From Antennarius striatus (lineage: Eukaryota > Chordata > Actinopteri > Lophiiformes > Antennariidae), in NCBI RefSeq assembly GCF_040054535.1, contig NC_090784.1:16957001-17021000 (forward strand): DNA of 64,000 bases, read 5' to 3'. This document shows, in pieces, positions 34,972 through 47,037 of this stretch. How positions within the stretch are numbered: position 1 is the first letter of the stretch; the number at the start of each line of letters is the position of its first letter. A model generated the notes under the pieces. The model made no database searches. It saw only the letters and a list, made by a program, of their open reading frames with translations, and had not been told where the DNA came from. Both the position numbers and the translations under genes were made by a program.

Positions 34972-37900
34972 TTGTGTATTCCAGCCATACGAGAACAAAC
35001 AGTGTCAGTGAGTCATACTTGAGGCGTGGCACCTGTAGGTACAGGTAGTAGCTGAATAATCTAACAACTGCAGTTCCACGTTTATCTTGCTGATGCCAGG
35101 GCTTTGAAACAGTTCATAGAATGAAACAAAAATCAAAAACTTTTGGTATTTTGCCAGGAACAAAAACAAAACCGAAAACTTATTTATATTTTTCACTTAT
35201 TATTTAAATTGTATTTCATCTTTATTAGTGAGCTTTCCTGATCCAATCTATTCCATAGGCTGAGCCAACATCTCAGAAACGAAGCTGGAAATTGATACAG
35301 CTGTTACCAAAGCGCGGGCCCAGAGCTTTTAGCAGCTTCTGTTCAGTTCTTAAAGAAACTGAACAGCAACATTTGTGTGACCTGCTAACACAATCCCAAG
35401 AAAAAGATGGCAAAGAGACATATGTAGAGGTAAGTGTACACTTTTACAAACATTCCCACACACGCAAAACACAGCAGCGGTAGACACACCAGATGTTCTT
35501 GGTCTGTTTTCTGCTCGCAGACCATTCAACCTGAAGAGGAGACAGAGGGAGAGGTAGGGCAACTAGTCATTCAGGCAACAGGAAATAGAGAGGTAAGATG
35601 AGTGACTAGAATCCCAAAACCAGTGTCACTGAAGCCATTTTTCACATTTTAAGGCTATGGTAGAATAAAAGGTGATGTGTCAAGACCTTGTAATCTGTTA
35701 GTATGTCATTGTAAGGTGTTTTCATCAATACCAGTCAAAAAGATCTTTAGTTATATAACAGCCTGATCACCTGATTATGTTTTGTCGGAGCTTCGAATAG
35801 TTGCTAGTGAGACTCATCAGTCTGACGATTAGTAATAGTCAGAGAGGAAGACCAAAAGAAAAGCGAGACGAGGAATAGTTAAGTAGTAAAACAAGAGAGA
35901 ACCATAAACCACATCCACCTTTTGTCAAGCTACCAAATAGTTATGATTCACGCTGTCATATTTCCATGACAGACGGTACCTGATACTAATGAAAAACAGA
36001 ATTGTTTTGTCATATATTTTTTGTGTTTAACAGTTGTTGTATTGTCATTAACACTTTATACACAACCCTGACTTTCAGAGGTTTGGGGACTCCTCATTTC
36101 AGCTTCCCACCCAAGAAGGAAATGTTACCAAGAGAGCAAGGATGCATGGTAAGTGACATCGCGGTGTGGTCTGCATTTAGAATGAAATAGATTTCTCTTG
36201 ATGTCAATATTTTTTGGTTTCCGTAGAGAAGGGGCGTTGTTAGGAGAGTTATTTATCTTTTGTCCAGTTTGGAGCTGTGGGATAATTGAATTACCTTATA
36301 CAGAAATGCATTTAGAACCTTCAGTAACCACAGTCAGTTTATTGTTTATTATATAATTGTATCAGCAAGATAGACGTGGGACTGCAGCTGTTGAATTATT
36401 AAGCTACTGCCTGTACCTACAGGTGCCATGCCTCAAGTATGACTCACTGACACTGTTGTCGACAAAGTTTGTTCTCACATAACTGCTGGATGAAATACAC
36501 AAAAGTGTGTGTCTGTGTGTGTGTGTCTGGCAGAGGCAATGGAGTATAGCTTGGATGCAGACAGTCCCATCAACACTCCTGTCCTCCCATGCACTCCGGA
36601 TTTTTACCTCTCCCACTGCCAGCAGGTAATACTTACCTAGTATTATGGTTGTCCAGAATCACACCACATACCTTCATATGAGTCAGTATAGAACACTGAA
36701 TTTTAAGATGAATAAAATGTAGTGATTATGAATTGTGTTAGTTTGTAAAAGTAAGAAAAGTATCACGTGAGCTATCTTTACCAATAGAAACATCATTTTC
36801 AGTATCTTGGTCATGAGATTACTCTAAATCATTAATCTGTTGTTTCCAACTCTCTAGTCCTACAGAATGCGTTCTTCACCTCGTGGTTTTGCTTTAGTGA
36901 TTAGCAACGTGACCTTTGACCCTTGTGCTGCCCCTGACCTTGGCCCAAGGAAAGGTGGTGAGGTGGATGATGAGGTCCTCAGGAAGGTCTTCACAGAGTT
37001 GGACTACGTGGTTACAGTCCACAGAGACCTCAGTGCTCAGGTAACACACAGACACACACATAGATACAGACTCACAGACACATGGGTTCAGTTTGTATTT
37101 GTAGGTCTCTGTAATTGAAATCATATGATTTAGTTTAAAAAATCAAGTTGTAAAGGAGAAGGCACAACCTTCTGACCTTGAATCACTCTCAAAGTCATTT
37201 GCAGTGCAGCGGGTGTAGAGCAGCGTAGAGAGGGAGCTGTAATGTAATGTGGTTTAGAACACATTTATTTATTTATTGTTGTGTTCCATTTTTCAGTGTT
37301 ATTAGATGTATTTCATCTATTTTCGATTCAAATAAACACATTTAACATTATAATCATGTTGCCTATCCTACCACGCAATCGCTTGCCTCCTTAAATACGA
37401 CTTTCAAACAAACATCTTGGTCTCAAGAGCTTCTGTGTTAACTGCAACCTTTTTGATTCCTGATTTCTTTGTATGTGTAGGGTATAAGGAAGTGTATTGA
37501 GAACTTTTGTCAGCTGCCAGGCCATCGGACAGTGGATAGCTGTGTGGTGTGTCTGCTCTCCCATGGAGTGGAAGGAGCTATATATGGCACAGATGGACAG
37601 CTACTGCAGGTGTGTTTGATTTGTAGTTTTTTGTGAAGATGCCCCTCGGTGATGAAGATGCTTGTTTAACATGTATGTCAATTTCATTTCAGCTTGACTG
37701 GGTGTTTGAGGCCTTTGATAATGCACACTGCCCCCTGCTACAGAACAAGCCAAAGATGTTTTTCATACAGGCATGCAGAGGAGGTAACACAGACTGACCC
37801 TTATCGTCACTAATATATATTGTAATTAGGAAAGGAAGTTAAACAGAATTTCATTAATCCTTTAGGAAGATTAAAACTGTTTTGTCTTCAAGATGAGATG

Positions 37901-39373
37901 GACTGTGGAGTGGAGCAAATCGATGGGCCAGTGAGGACCTGCTCACCTAGCTGCGAACAGCGGGATGCTGGGAGGGAAGGAGATGGTGATAACGACTCCA
38001 GAAAGAGAGGGGAAGATGGAAGGCCCAGAATTAAACTTCCCCAGCGGTCTGACATGATATGTGGCTTTGCATCTCTCAAAGGTCAGAAAATTTGTAAGTT
38101 TGACCATTTTGTTATTCTTTGGTGGACTTGAAATGTTATTTTATTGATGTCCATCCATCCATCTTCAGTCGCTTCGTCATCGAGCCCCATGCTAACGACT
38201 GCCACCCAGTCCACACTACACCCCTCCCCTCAGCGGGTGGTGAGTCCACCGGAGGTTGGGCCCACGTCGTCCTTTCGGGCTAAGCCCGGCTAAGCCCCGT
38301 ATTTTACTGATGTGTAAAATATAAAAAGCTGTTTGTGTGACCATAAATACAGCATGGATCTTTACCCAGTTTAATGTCTGTATATTTTACTAGTAATTTG
38401 TACAGCCTGTTTCAAAAAAATATGCAAAAACTGTAGAATAAATGCCAGGTCAGTCGTTGGTGGTGCAACTTGTCAGAAGTTTCTTTTTCAGTCCTTGAAA
38501 ATGTCGCTTACGTCTAAATGGATCTACAAAACTTGACAAAATTTTTATGATTTTAGGTGTAACAGCCATTGTGTTAATGGCCCCAAAGTCTGATAGCTTG
38601 TCTTTAAATGATTATGAGGCAACATGCATTGCTGCCAGGACTATAACTAATTTTCTTTGTTGTATTTTTATCTATTTATTTTTCTTTTATGTGGTGAGCC
38701 TCTGTTTTGTTTTAGTAAAGTTTTCCAGTAGACATTTTGAGTTTCAGTTGGAAAATTGGGACGCGTTCAAGGTGTTTGAAATGGACTGTCTTACATCATT
38801 GGTGTCATCATGGTCTTGTAGGGATGCTTGTTGGTTCATGGTGTTTATTTTGAGCTAGGCCCACCCCCTTTTTTGCATTTGGGCAACCTTTTTAAGATCC
38901 TTATCACAATTTTTCAATTGTGTTCAATCACATATAGTTTCTGTTATCAGCTATTTAAATACTTAACTCTGTATCCTTCATCCTTTTTCTGTAGTAAACC
39001 TTAATCAAACCATCTCTTTCTCTTCTAGGCACGGCTGCCATGCGGAACACCAAGAGAGGATCCTGGTTTATCCAGGAACTTAACTCTGCTCTCCGTCTTC
39101 ATGCCAGGGACACACACCTTGCAGACATCCTAGTGCAGGTGATATGTTCATACATTACATTCACAGTCAAACTCATTCTGTTAAAATCCTGAAGACATTA
39201 CTGTAATATTCATTTTTTCTCTCTTTCACTCTGTTTAGGTCAATGGTCGTATTAAGGAGCGGGAGGGTTATGCTCCTGGCACCGCCCACCATCGCTGCAA
39301 AGAGATGTCGGAGTTCACCAGCTCGTTATGCAAAGACCTGTTCCTTTTCCCCAAGTACCAGCCTCAGTATTGA
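34044..39373 (+). CDS. casp2: Caspase-2 (11 coding exons)
   Basis: Exons 34044-34193, 35259-35429, 35521-35592, 36079-36148, 36534-36625, 36858-37040, 37481-37609, 37693-37783, 37893-38081, 39029-39138 and 39239-39373 join in phase to 463 aa (human 452). Caspase-2 is the CARD-bearing initiator protease activated by the PIDDosome after DNA damage or extra centrosomes. Residues about 5-90 are the CARD ([26 protein letters not shown]). The p20 subunit has the catalytic histidine in [12 protein letters not shown] (about His274) and the catalytic cysteine in FFIQACRG (about Cys317). A linker rich in acidic and basic residues follows, then p10 with [30 protein letters not shown] and [17 protein letters not shown]. 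All key residues are present. The start was chosen as the first ATG after the acceptor, in frame with the CARD. Confidence 0.97.
34507..34672 (+). repeat. tRNA-derived SINE, truncated diverged copy
   Basis: Begins GGGGTGGCAGTAGCTCAGTC (A-box region) and continues with the family body (GTGCCAGTTCACCTCC, GAGCACCGCCAAGATGCC). It stops before the 3' third. It lies in casp2 intron 1. Confidence 0.65.
34781..34874 (+). repeat. Diverged duplicate of the casp2 exon 2 acceptor region
   Basis: Matches 35191-35293 nearly base for base through the intron part (TTTCACTTATTATTTAA, CATCTTTATTAGTGAGC, CTTTCCTGAT), then the start of exon 2 (CTCAGAAAC and TGGAAATT). The exon copy is shortened and changed, so it is a dead partial duplicate about 410 bp upstream of the real exon. 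Confidence 0.85.
34883..34970. repeat. (CA)n microsatellite
   Basis: About 43 uninterrupted CA units in casp2 intron 1, at the edge of an interspersed unit repeated in inverted form at 36361-36515. Confidence 0.97.
34950..35097 (+). repeat. Unclassified interspersed repeat, copy A
   Basis: Contains CAGTGTCAGTGAGTCATAC, TTGAGGCGTGGCACCTGTAG and TTATCTTGCTGAT after a CA tract. The reverse complement of 36361-36515 is about 85 percent alike by eye over 150 bp. I do not recognise the family. Confidence 0.7.
36361..36515 (-). repeat. Unclassified interspersed repeat, copy B (inverted)
   Basis: Inverted copy of 34950-35097, again with its CA tract (GT on the plus strand, about 36503-36525) at the same end. 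It lies directly upstream of casp2 exon 5, whose acceptor follows the GT tract. Confidence 0.7.
38150..38298. repeat. Probable interspersed repeat fragment in casp2 intron 9
   Basis: A GC-rich island in an AT-rich intron, with GGTGAGTCCACCGGAGG, TTGGGCCCACGTCGTCC and TTTCGGGCTAAGCCCGGC. The base composition and wording resemble internal pieces of fish non-LTR elements, but I cannot name the family. Confidence 0.45.
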
Positions 39374-41271
39374 TATTTGCATGTGCACATAGACAGATTA
39401 GCACACACAAGTGATGGACTGGTCATCACCTGAATCCATTATGAGGGTCTGCCCTATAAATCACCCAAACCCCATCCCCAAACTGCAAGGAAAAATATCA
39501 GGAATAAGGACTGAGACAAAACTGAGAGCCTCACTGCTCTCCAAGGTTCTGGTACTGTTTCCATTTTGTTTGGGACTAATTATTCCAAGCAGTGAGAGGA
39601 CATGAAGTCTGTCTCAATCTGTTTCACTTTCTTTCACGCACAAGTGATTATTGACTACTTACACACAGCATTTCTTTTGTCACTTGTTTCACCAGTCTAA
39701 ACTTACTAATGTGAATGACCTGCAGTACTTATAGGTTATGGGGTTGACTCGTGGCTCTCTTAACACACACACAAAAACCATTCCTTGAATCCAAGTCTCT
39801 TATTGAAGGGCAACTGTTTATCCCATTCTAATCACTGCCACACACACACATTCCCTGTGGAAACTTGATATCCAAACAGAGGCTACATTCACTATTGTTT
39901 AAGTGTAAATATTGTCTTCTCAGACTTAGACATTCACCTACAAGTTCATGCAGAATTTGATAATGAAAGTGAATAAGGAACAAGCTCATGTTAATCAGCA
40001 TGTATTCTGAAATGGCCAATTTGTTTCTATATTGTTTCTTCCATGTATCTGTGTCGTCCATCAGAAGTTTATCCTTTTTTATCAGAGTTGTATTTTTTGT
40101 TCTTTATGTACAGTGACTTTGAGGTTTCACTGTCTTTTGACAATGTATTTTCTACACAGATCTATTTTTGTGGCTTTATTTTGTATCAAATTGTTTTTAT
40201 AGGCCCATTCTGTATTTGCATGTTATTGTTTGGGATGATTTGTCACCATTTCTTGTTTTTATTACATTGACAGGCAGGGGGCAGCGCAGCAAAGACAAAT
40301 GCATTTCATTGTCTTTCTATGGTCAATATTACTCATCTTTTCAAACTTATCTCTAATGTTATTTATAGTCAGAAACAAAGAGGATTGAATGATAAAGTTT
40401 TTACAGGTTCTCATTTGAGAAGTTTTTATTATCAATTATGTTGACAGGGATAAGAATTTCCAATAGGGCAGCTTCAAAAAAAGATCTTTGTTGCATTTTT
40501 TAAAAAATTGTTTTTTAAATCACTAAACCAAGTTTATACAACTTTTGACTTTGATTTTCATGCCGGCATTCATTTTAAATGCCGTTCATCTCTTTGTTTC
40601 TGTATGTCTGTGGTGGACTGTCCGTGGGATGTGGTGCTACTTATGGGGTCATACACCCCACGTATGAACTCTGTCCTTTAGGTAAGCTAAGCTCAGCTTA
40701 GGTGGGAGTTGCACATTGAGTTTGCACCTCCCTATATTTGTGGTATTGTACTGTATGTGATACAGTACAGATAAAACATGTATTTTTTATGTCTTCCAAA
40801 AAACAATATGCAATTTTCTACAGCGTCCTGTGCCATGTGACAATCTGATGACTTTATGGCCGTGGAGCTTTTCCAGTATATTGCGCAGCTTTGGCACACC
40901 TTCAGACGGATAAATCAACTCCTCAAGGCTGTTGGGGCATTGATGTTTCTCAGAAAGCCTTTGGCCAGTGTTGTATTGAAAACGATGTATGATGGAACAG
41001 TATTGATTGTTGATCGTAGATTAAAGATGCCGGATGCGAAGTGTTCAGGTAGAAGTATGTTTGTCTGGAAGGTGCTCACTCCTTTTCCTTCAGTCTCTGT
41101 TAGGCAGAAGTGGAATCTAAAACACTGGAGTTCTGCACCTCTCCTTTGGGGTGAAAAGTTCTGAAGGTTGATATTAACTGCCGAACTCTGTGGTGCAGTG
41201 TGTGTGTGTGTGTGTGGGGGGGATTTTATTTCTGTCAACATCAGTGACTGCCAAAGGGTCGATACAATAAA
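39374..41271 (+). other. casp2: casp2 3' UTR and flank
   Basis: Non-coding after the stop. AATAAA at 41266-41271 is a candidate distal poly(A) signal. An earlier end is possible, since AT-rich stretches near 40370-40520 have variant hexamers. No repeat was recognised. Confidence 0.4.
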
Positions 41272-42680
41272 CTGGCTATGCTGTTCAAACAAAACACGCT
41301 TCTGTTGTTTTCTTACAGTCGCATGTGCAAATGAGCGGATCTCCTTTTGCCGATAATGTTTGCTTTATCCTGCAGTGAGTGTGAGTCCTGCATGAATATT
41401 GCTCTTGTGAACGCTCCTCTTTATTTGATCCTGCTTGTTGCTGTGTTTGTGCATGTTGTGCAGAGCCTGACCTCTCCATTCTCAGGTATAGTATAACTGG
41501 CTTCCCTCTATTCCGCTGCGCTCAGTTCCCTCCATGCCGCAACTGGGACGAATGTATCTCTCACACTGCCCGCCGCCCAGTGATAATGTTCTTGGTGTAT
41601 CAGATAGAGGCCCGGACCAGCTGTCCACAGTCATTCTCCCTTGACGCACACACATACACACACCGGCGGTCAGAATAACACATTTCTCGCTGGCCTCTGG
41701 TGTAGCGGTGAGATTAGGCTGTTATGCACTGGCGTGTGGACCACAAAGCAGGGGCGGAGTTAAGAGGGATCTGTGTGTGTCTTTGTGGTGGTCATAATGG
41801 CTGCCTGTGTCATCAGGATGACAAAAGGAACAAGAGGAGGAGTTTGAGATGTTTAGCTTAACTTGTCTGAGTGGGATGTCTGTCCAGGAATGCAGCTCAG
41901 CGGTGGCCTATGAGCTTTTCAGCAATTAATGTTGGGAACACACAGAAATCCTGGATTAAATCTAGATAAATGAAGCTGCTGGAGAGTTTAAAGCATATGT
42001 AAATGTTTTTATCCTGCTCCCCAGGGTCCTGAAGGCAGTTTTTAAAATGGGCATCATTTACAGCGATTAGACACGTCCGGGATGGGTGTTTTTTTGGGGG
42101 GGAGTTTTGTCCCTGAGAGAGGACGACCATAGCATGTGAGCGTTATGGGGATTGCCTTGCATCATTGGCTGGATAGGTGCAACTTGTCATAGGGGTGTCA
42201 TGTGCACCTTCCTGCTCACGTTGCAGGGGCAGCCCTATGGGGGTGCCCTTGTAACCCCCACCCCTCTGTCCAAACAAGAACAGTCCATCCAAACACACAC
42301 AGACACACACCTAATGGCAGGCAGGCAGGGAGTGTGTGCTGCTAAGGGCAACAAGTTGTGTGTGTGCGTGTGTGTTATTAGGTGTCTGCAGTTCTAATAA
42401 AGGAAAGTGCTGCGTCCTTCACTGCCTCATCAGGCATGGCTTTGCTTTGCTTTGTCCGCCTGTCTGATTTCCATTTGTGCGTCTGTCAGGTCTGCAGTAG
42501 AGCTGGATGGCTCACAGCCTCTGGACCATCTGGAGAACATTTCGGGAGAGAAGTCCTTTGTTTTTGTGGCGTTTCTGTCTATAATGCTTGTGTTTTGGAC
42601 AATGAGCTGGTAGGAAAGTGAGAAACTTAAGATGTTTGCGTGTGTCTTTAACCTGTTGACAAGTGTGCACATATAAAAGA

Positions 42681-42717
<37 letters not shown>

Positions 42718-42819
42718 CGTGTGCGTGTCTGTGTGTGTGTTTGTGTATGGTGTTGCTCACACCATTGGAAATGCTGGGGTGTCCAGCGTGGTTATTTCTG
42801 GATCAGTGACAGCGTGTCA
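41272..42819. promoter_or_regulatory. casp2-clcn1 intergenic region and probable clcn1 promoter/5' UTR
   Basis: No coding exon is visible. The last 150 bp before the clcn1 start codon hold a GT/GC microsatellite (42683-42740). G+C rises from about 41480. The start codon context GTGTCAATGG is moderate. The promoter position is inferred. Confidence 0.35.
42683..42742. repeat. (GT)n microsatellite
   Basis: Impure GT/GC dinucleotide run just upstream of the clcn1 start codon. Confidence 0.9.
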
Positions 42820-45800
42820 ATGGCTGCAGATGCGTCGCAAAGGAAGGCTCTGAGATACCAACAGACCCTGGTAGGTCTTTGCCAACTCCTTTACCTGCTG
42901 CTGTCTGCTGTCCCTTCTAACTCTACGCTCTGCTTCATCTCTCCATCCACCCACCTGCCTGTTTGTCACTTACAGCCATCCTTCCTCTTCCTTCATCACC
43001 TTCCCTGCTTCACTTCCACACTCTGTCGTTTGATTTCATCTGTTGCTTTATTTTTGTCCACTGATTTTGTGTCTTCACATTACTCCTTGAACAAGATTTT
43101 CTGACACTTCGTGTTTAATTTATCATCCATTGACATTAAACTGAGGGGAGGATACAGTCTTCAGTTTGTCCATCCATTTGTTCAGCCGTAATTAATTATT
43201 GTTGGGAGCATATCTTACAAACCACTGTTAATAAGTTTGCTAAACCGTATACATGTGTTGACCAAGATAAGCAGTTATTCCTTTTAGTATTTTTAATACT
43301 CCACACCTTTTATACCTTTTGTTATTTCCATGGAAACCAGTTTGAAATGTGTTCATTTTGTTAGAGCACATCTATCAAACAACAAAGATTGGCTTCACCA
43401 AACTTAACATTTAAGATGTTACACATTTGTGCCTTCTTGAAATTTTTTTTTCCATTTTATGCACATCTTTTTGTGTTGTTCTTTCCAGGGTAACATTTTG
43501 TAAATGACTATGAAAGATCACATACCATAAATGCATTTTTATTTTTAAGTTAACCCTGATAAATAGTTGTGTCTTTACTGTACAGCTCCTCAGATGGAAG
43601 TCTTGTGAGTTCATTGGTTTCTTTAGTAGACATGAATACTTTTTTATAAGAAACCTGAGCAGACGTGTTTGGGCAGACGTGTTGAGATGAAGTCATGTCA
43701 CCATATCCTCTCGTTCATCTGTTTAAATGCTGATGCAGAAGGATGGTCATTCCTCCTTGGAGATCTGCCATCCTTTTCTTACTGTTTTCATCCAATCACA
43801 GTCACACCTCTTCTGTGGATATAAACGATTCACATCATCAAAGTGTTCAGTAATTGGTTTTAAACACAAAGTCTAAACCCAAAAGATAGGTCACTTTATG
43901 CTGAGCTGAATGTAAATTGGAAGAGAGTAATGGATATATGAGAAACTGAGGTGTGTAAATATGAAGGTGACACAAAGTGAGGAGATTCAGTATATATTTC
44001 ATCTTTTATAAGGTGATAGTGGAGCACCCACAGCGATTCTCTAATTCCCTGCTGTCGTAGAGAAACCTCGGGTTTCCCCATTGGTCAGATATAAATCAGG
44101 AATCTTAATTAACCAAACTATTTACAGGCGTAATGTCTCTTTGGAGTCTCACATCTTTCAGGTGTGAATGCTGTGAGGGCATATGTGTGAGAGGAGAAAC
44201 CAGAGCCTTGAAGGATTTGAGCAGTTTATGTGTAGAGCTGTTAATAGATCATCCTGATACAATTTGTTTATTGTTAAGCAGTAGGATAAGGCAGTGTGTA
44301 TTTTCAGGTTGATGCTTTCTCTGGCTAAATCTTCACAAATGTTCACTAATGCTATGGAGTACAAAGGATGTCTGTGTTATTAGGGTCCCCGGTAATTGTT
44401 TGGCTTTAAACTGGGCAGCACTTGTTATAAAGCGAAACAGATTTATATGCTTAAGTTTATTGAAATACCTTTTTTTTTTTTTAAATCTATTTATTATGCT
44501 TTTAAGGATTTAAATATTTAATGTGGTTGTATAAATAATTAAAGCAATGAAGTTATCTATCAATATAGTTTTTGTTTGCTGCTTGTTTTGACTATTTATT
44601 TAGATATTGTTCCAAATTGCCCGTAGGAATGAGTGTGTGTGTGTGTGCATGGTTGTCTGTCTTTGTGTGTGGCTCCACGGTGCACTGGCGTCGTGCCCGG
44701 AGTGTCCCCAGCCTCACGCCCTATGCCGTCGAGATAGGCTCCGGCTCCCCGTGACCCGCTGCGGCGGATAAAGCGGTGGTAATCTGAAGATGACTGACTG
44801 ACTGATGTAAGTTAAAATAAAGATGCAGAAAACAATAGGAAAATTCAGACAGAATGATTTATTACGTAATTACCATTTACTTCCTAGTTTTTGGTTAGTT
44901 CCCTTGAATACTCAATTTAGTTTTGCAGCAATAAAAATACAACACAGGAAGCTTTGTTGCATGAAAATCCCCATTTACAACCAAGTTATTGCTAATTAAT
45001 GACTCATTATTGAAGTTCTGTGTTTATAGCCTGTAGAGAAGTTTTTCTAATTTTAAGATGAGCTGTTGTGCACGGACCAAAAGTAATTGTAATTCATTAA
45101 ATATACATTTGCCAGTGAACGCTGTCTTTAATTACCATTTATACATTTTTTACAAACTATTATTTGGTGCAAAGATGCTTCAAAATGTCAGAATTTTAAA
45201 CAGTGGTTAATTAGCTTTCTGCTTGAGAATTCAACATGTTCTTCTGCTGCCGTTAGTGCCTTACGATGCTCATTTCAGGGAAAATAGTGTCTGAAAGCCT
45301 CTGTTTTAGCCCTCTTGATTCCTCTTGACCTGCAAAACACCACATTATTGCTTACTGGGTTTGTAAAGTTGAGTTCATTACTTCCAAGTTAAAGAGCTGT
45401 TGTTGACCCTTGACCTTAACAAAGAGGAAGCACCCTCTTTGGGCTTGTGCAACAGGAACAGATGCACTGTAGCAAGGTGACAAGAACAGATAACTGTGTG
45501 TGTTTATGCACTGATACAATTCTCAATTTATTTGAGGGTTGAGGGTGAAAAGGAGGTTGTGTGAGGAGACAAGCCTTGATCTGAGAAAATGTCAACAGCA
45601 GTGAAATAGATCTCATAAGTCTCAGATGTGACAGGCTCCTAAAAGGGATAACGCTCACCTCCCAAATGCCTCAGACTGGAATGGCTGGGTTGTAGATGAT
45701 TAAGCCATTAAATTTCATATGATATTGCAGTCTCTTGGTGTGCCTTTTTAATTACAGCGGTGGCAATAGTTTAATGATTAAACTATTAGAAGTTACATCG

Positions 45801-46998
45801 TTAGTGACAAGATGAAACCCCCGTGTTAACATTGTCAGATAGTGTCAATAACCTGTCATTGTTTTTGCGTAAAGGTTAAAGCCCTCCATCTGTCTGTACA
45901 ACAGGCGTCCTGGGAGAGATGGGCCGAAAGAGAGACAAACAGTGTGAGAGAGGTAGAGGTGCGGAGATGTATGTCAGTGAACATTGGGTCACACTGCTGC
46001 TATATTTATCTACGAGTAAGGTTTCACCTCAGGGGTGGGGGTTGAATGGTAAGAAGAGTGAGGGAGAAAGGTGAAAGGCTGCACACACAAGTTTAGTCAG
46101 AGGTGAAATGGTAAAAGTGAGAGCAGAGAACAGAAATTCAGGTGTCTGATGTGTGTCTGAAGATTCCAGTCCACACCTTAAAGTGTAATGGTCAGTTTTC
46201 TTAAAATATTTCAATCTCAAGGTGTTGCTATTTAACATAAATACTTTATTCTAGGGGTGGCACGGTGGCGCAGTGGGTAGCGCTGTCACCTCACAACACG
46301 GCGGACCCGGGTTCGAGTCCCGCTCTGTGCGGAGTTCGCATGCTCTCCCCGTGTCTGCGTGGGTTCTCTCCGGGTTCTCCGGCTTCTTCCCACCTCCAAA
46401 AGCATGCGCTTCAGGTTAATTGGCTGGTCCCAAAATTGACCATAGGAGTGAGTGTGTGTGTGAGTGGTTGTTTGTTTCTATGTGGCTCCGTGGTACACTG
46501 GCGTCGTGCCCGGAGTGTCCCCCGCCTCACGCCCTGAGACTGCCAGGATAGGCACTGGCTACCCCGCGACCTGCGTTAGCGGATTAAGCGGGTTGGAAAA
46601 TGACTGACTGAATGACTGACTTTATTCTAGGGGTGGCACGGTGGCGCAGTGGGTAGCGCTGTCACCTCACAATACGGCGGACCCGGGTTCGAGTCCCGCT
46701 CTGTGCGGAGTTTGCATGCTCTCCCCGTGTCTGCGTGGGTTCTCTGCGGGTTCTCCGGCTTCCTCCCACCTCCAAAAGCATGCGCTTCAGGTTGATTGGC
46801 CGTTCCAAATTGCCCGTAGGAATGAGTGTGTGTGTGTGTGCATGGTTGTATGTCTTTGTGTGTGACTCCGTGGTGCACTGGCGTCGTGCCTGGAGTGTCC
46901 CCCGCCTCCCCCTATGCCACCGAGATAGGCTCCGGCTCCCCCGGAATAGAAGGAACCGCTCTACCTACCTCCTCCTCACCTGCATGCCTACAGGCCCC

Positions 46999-47037
<39 letters not shown>

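Noticed and set aside
42691-43104. Plus-strand frame of 137 codons overlapping clcn1 exon 1
   Set aside because: It opens in a GT microsatellite, is in another frame from the true exon 1 and has low-complexity content.
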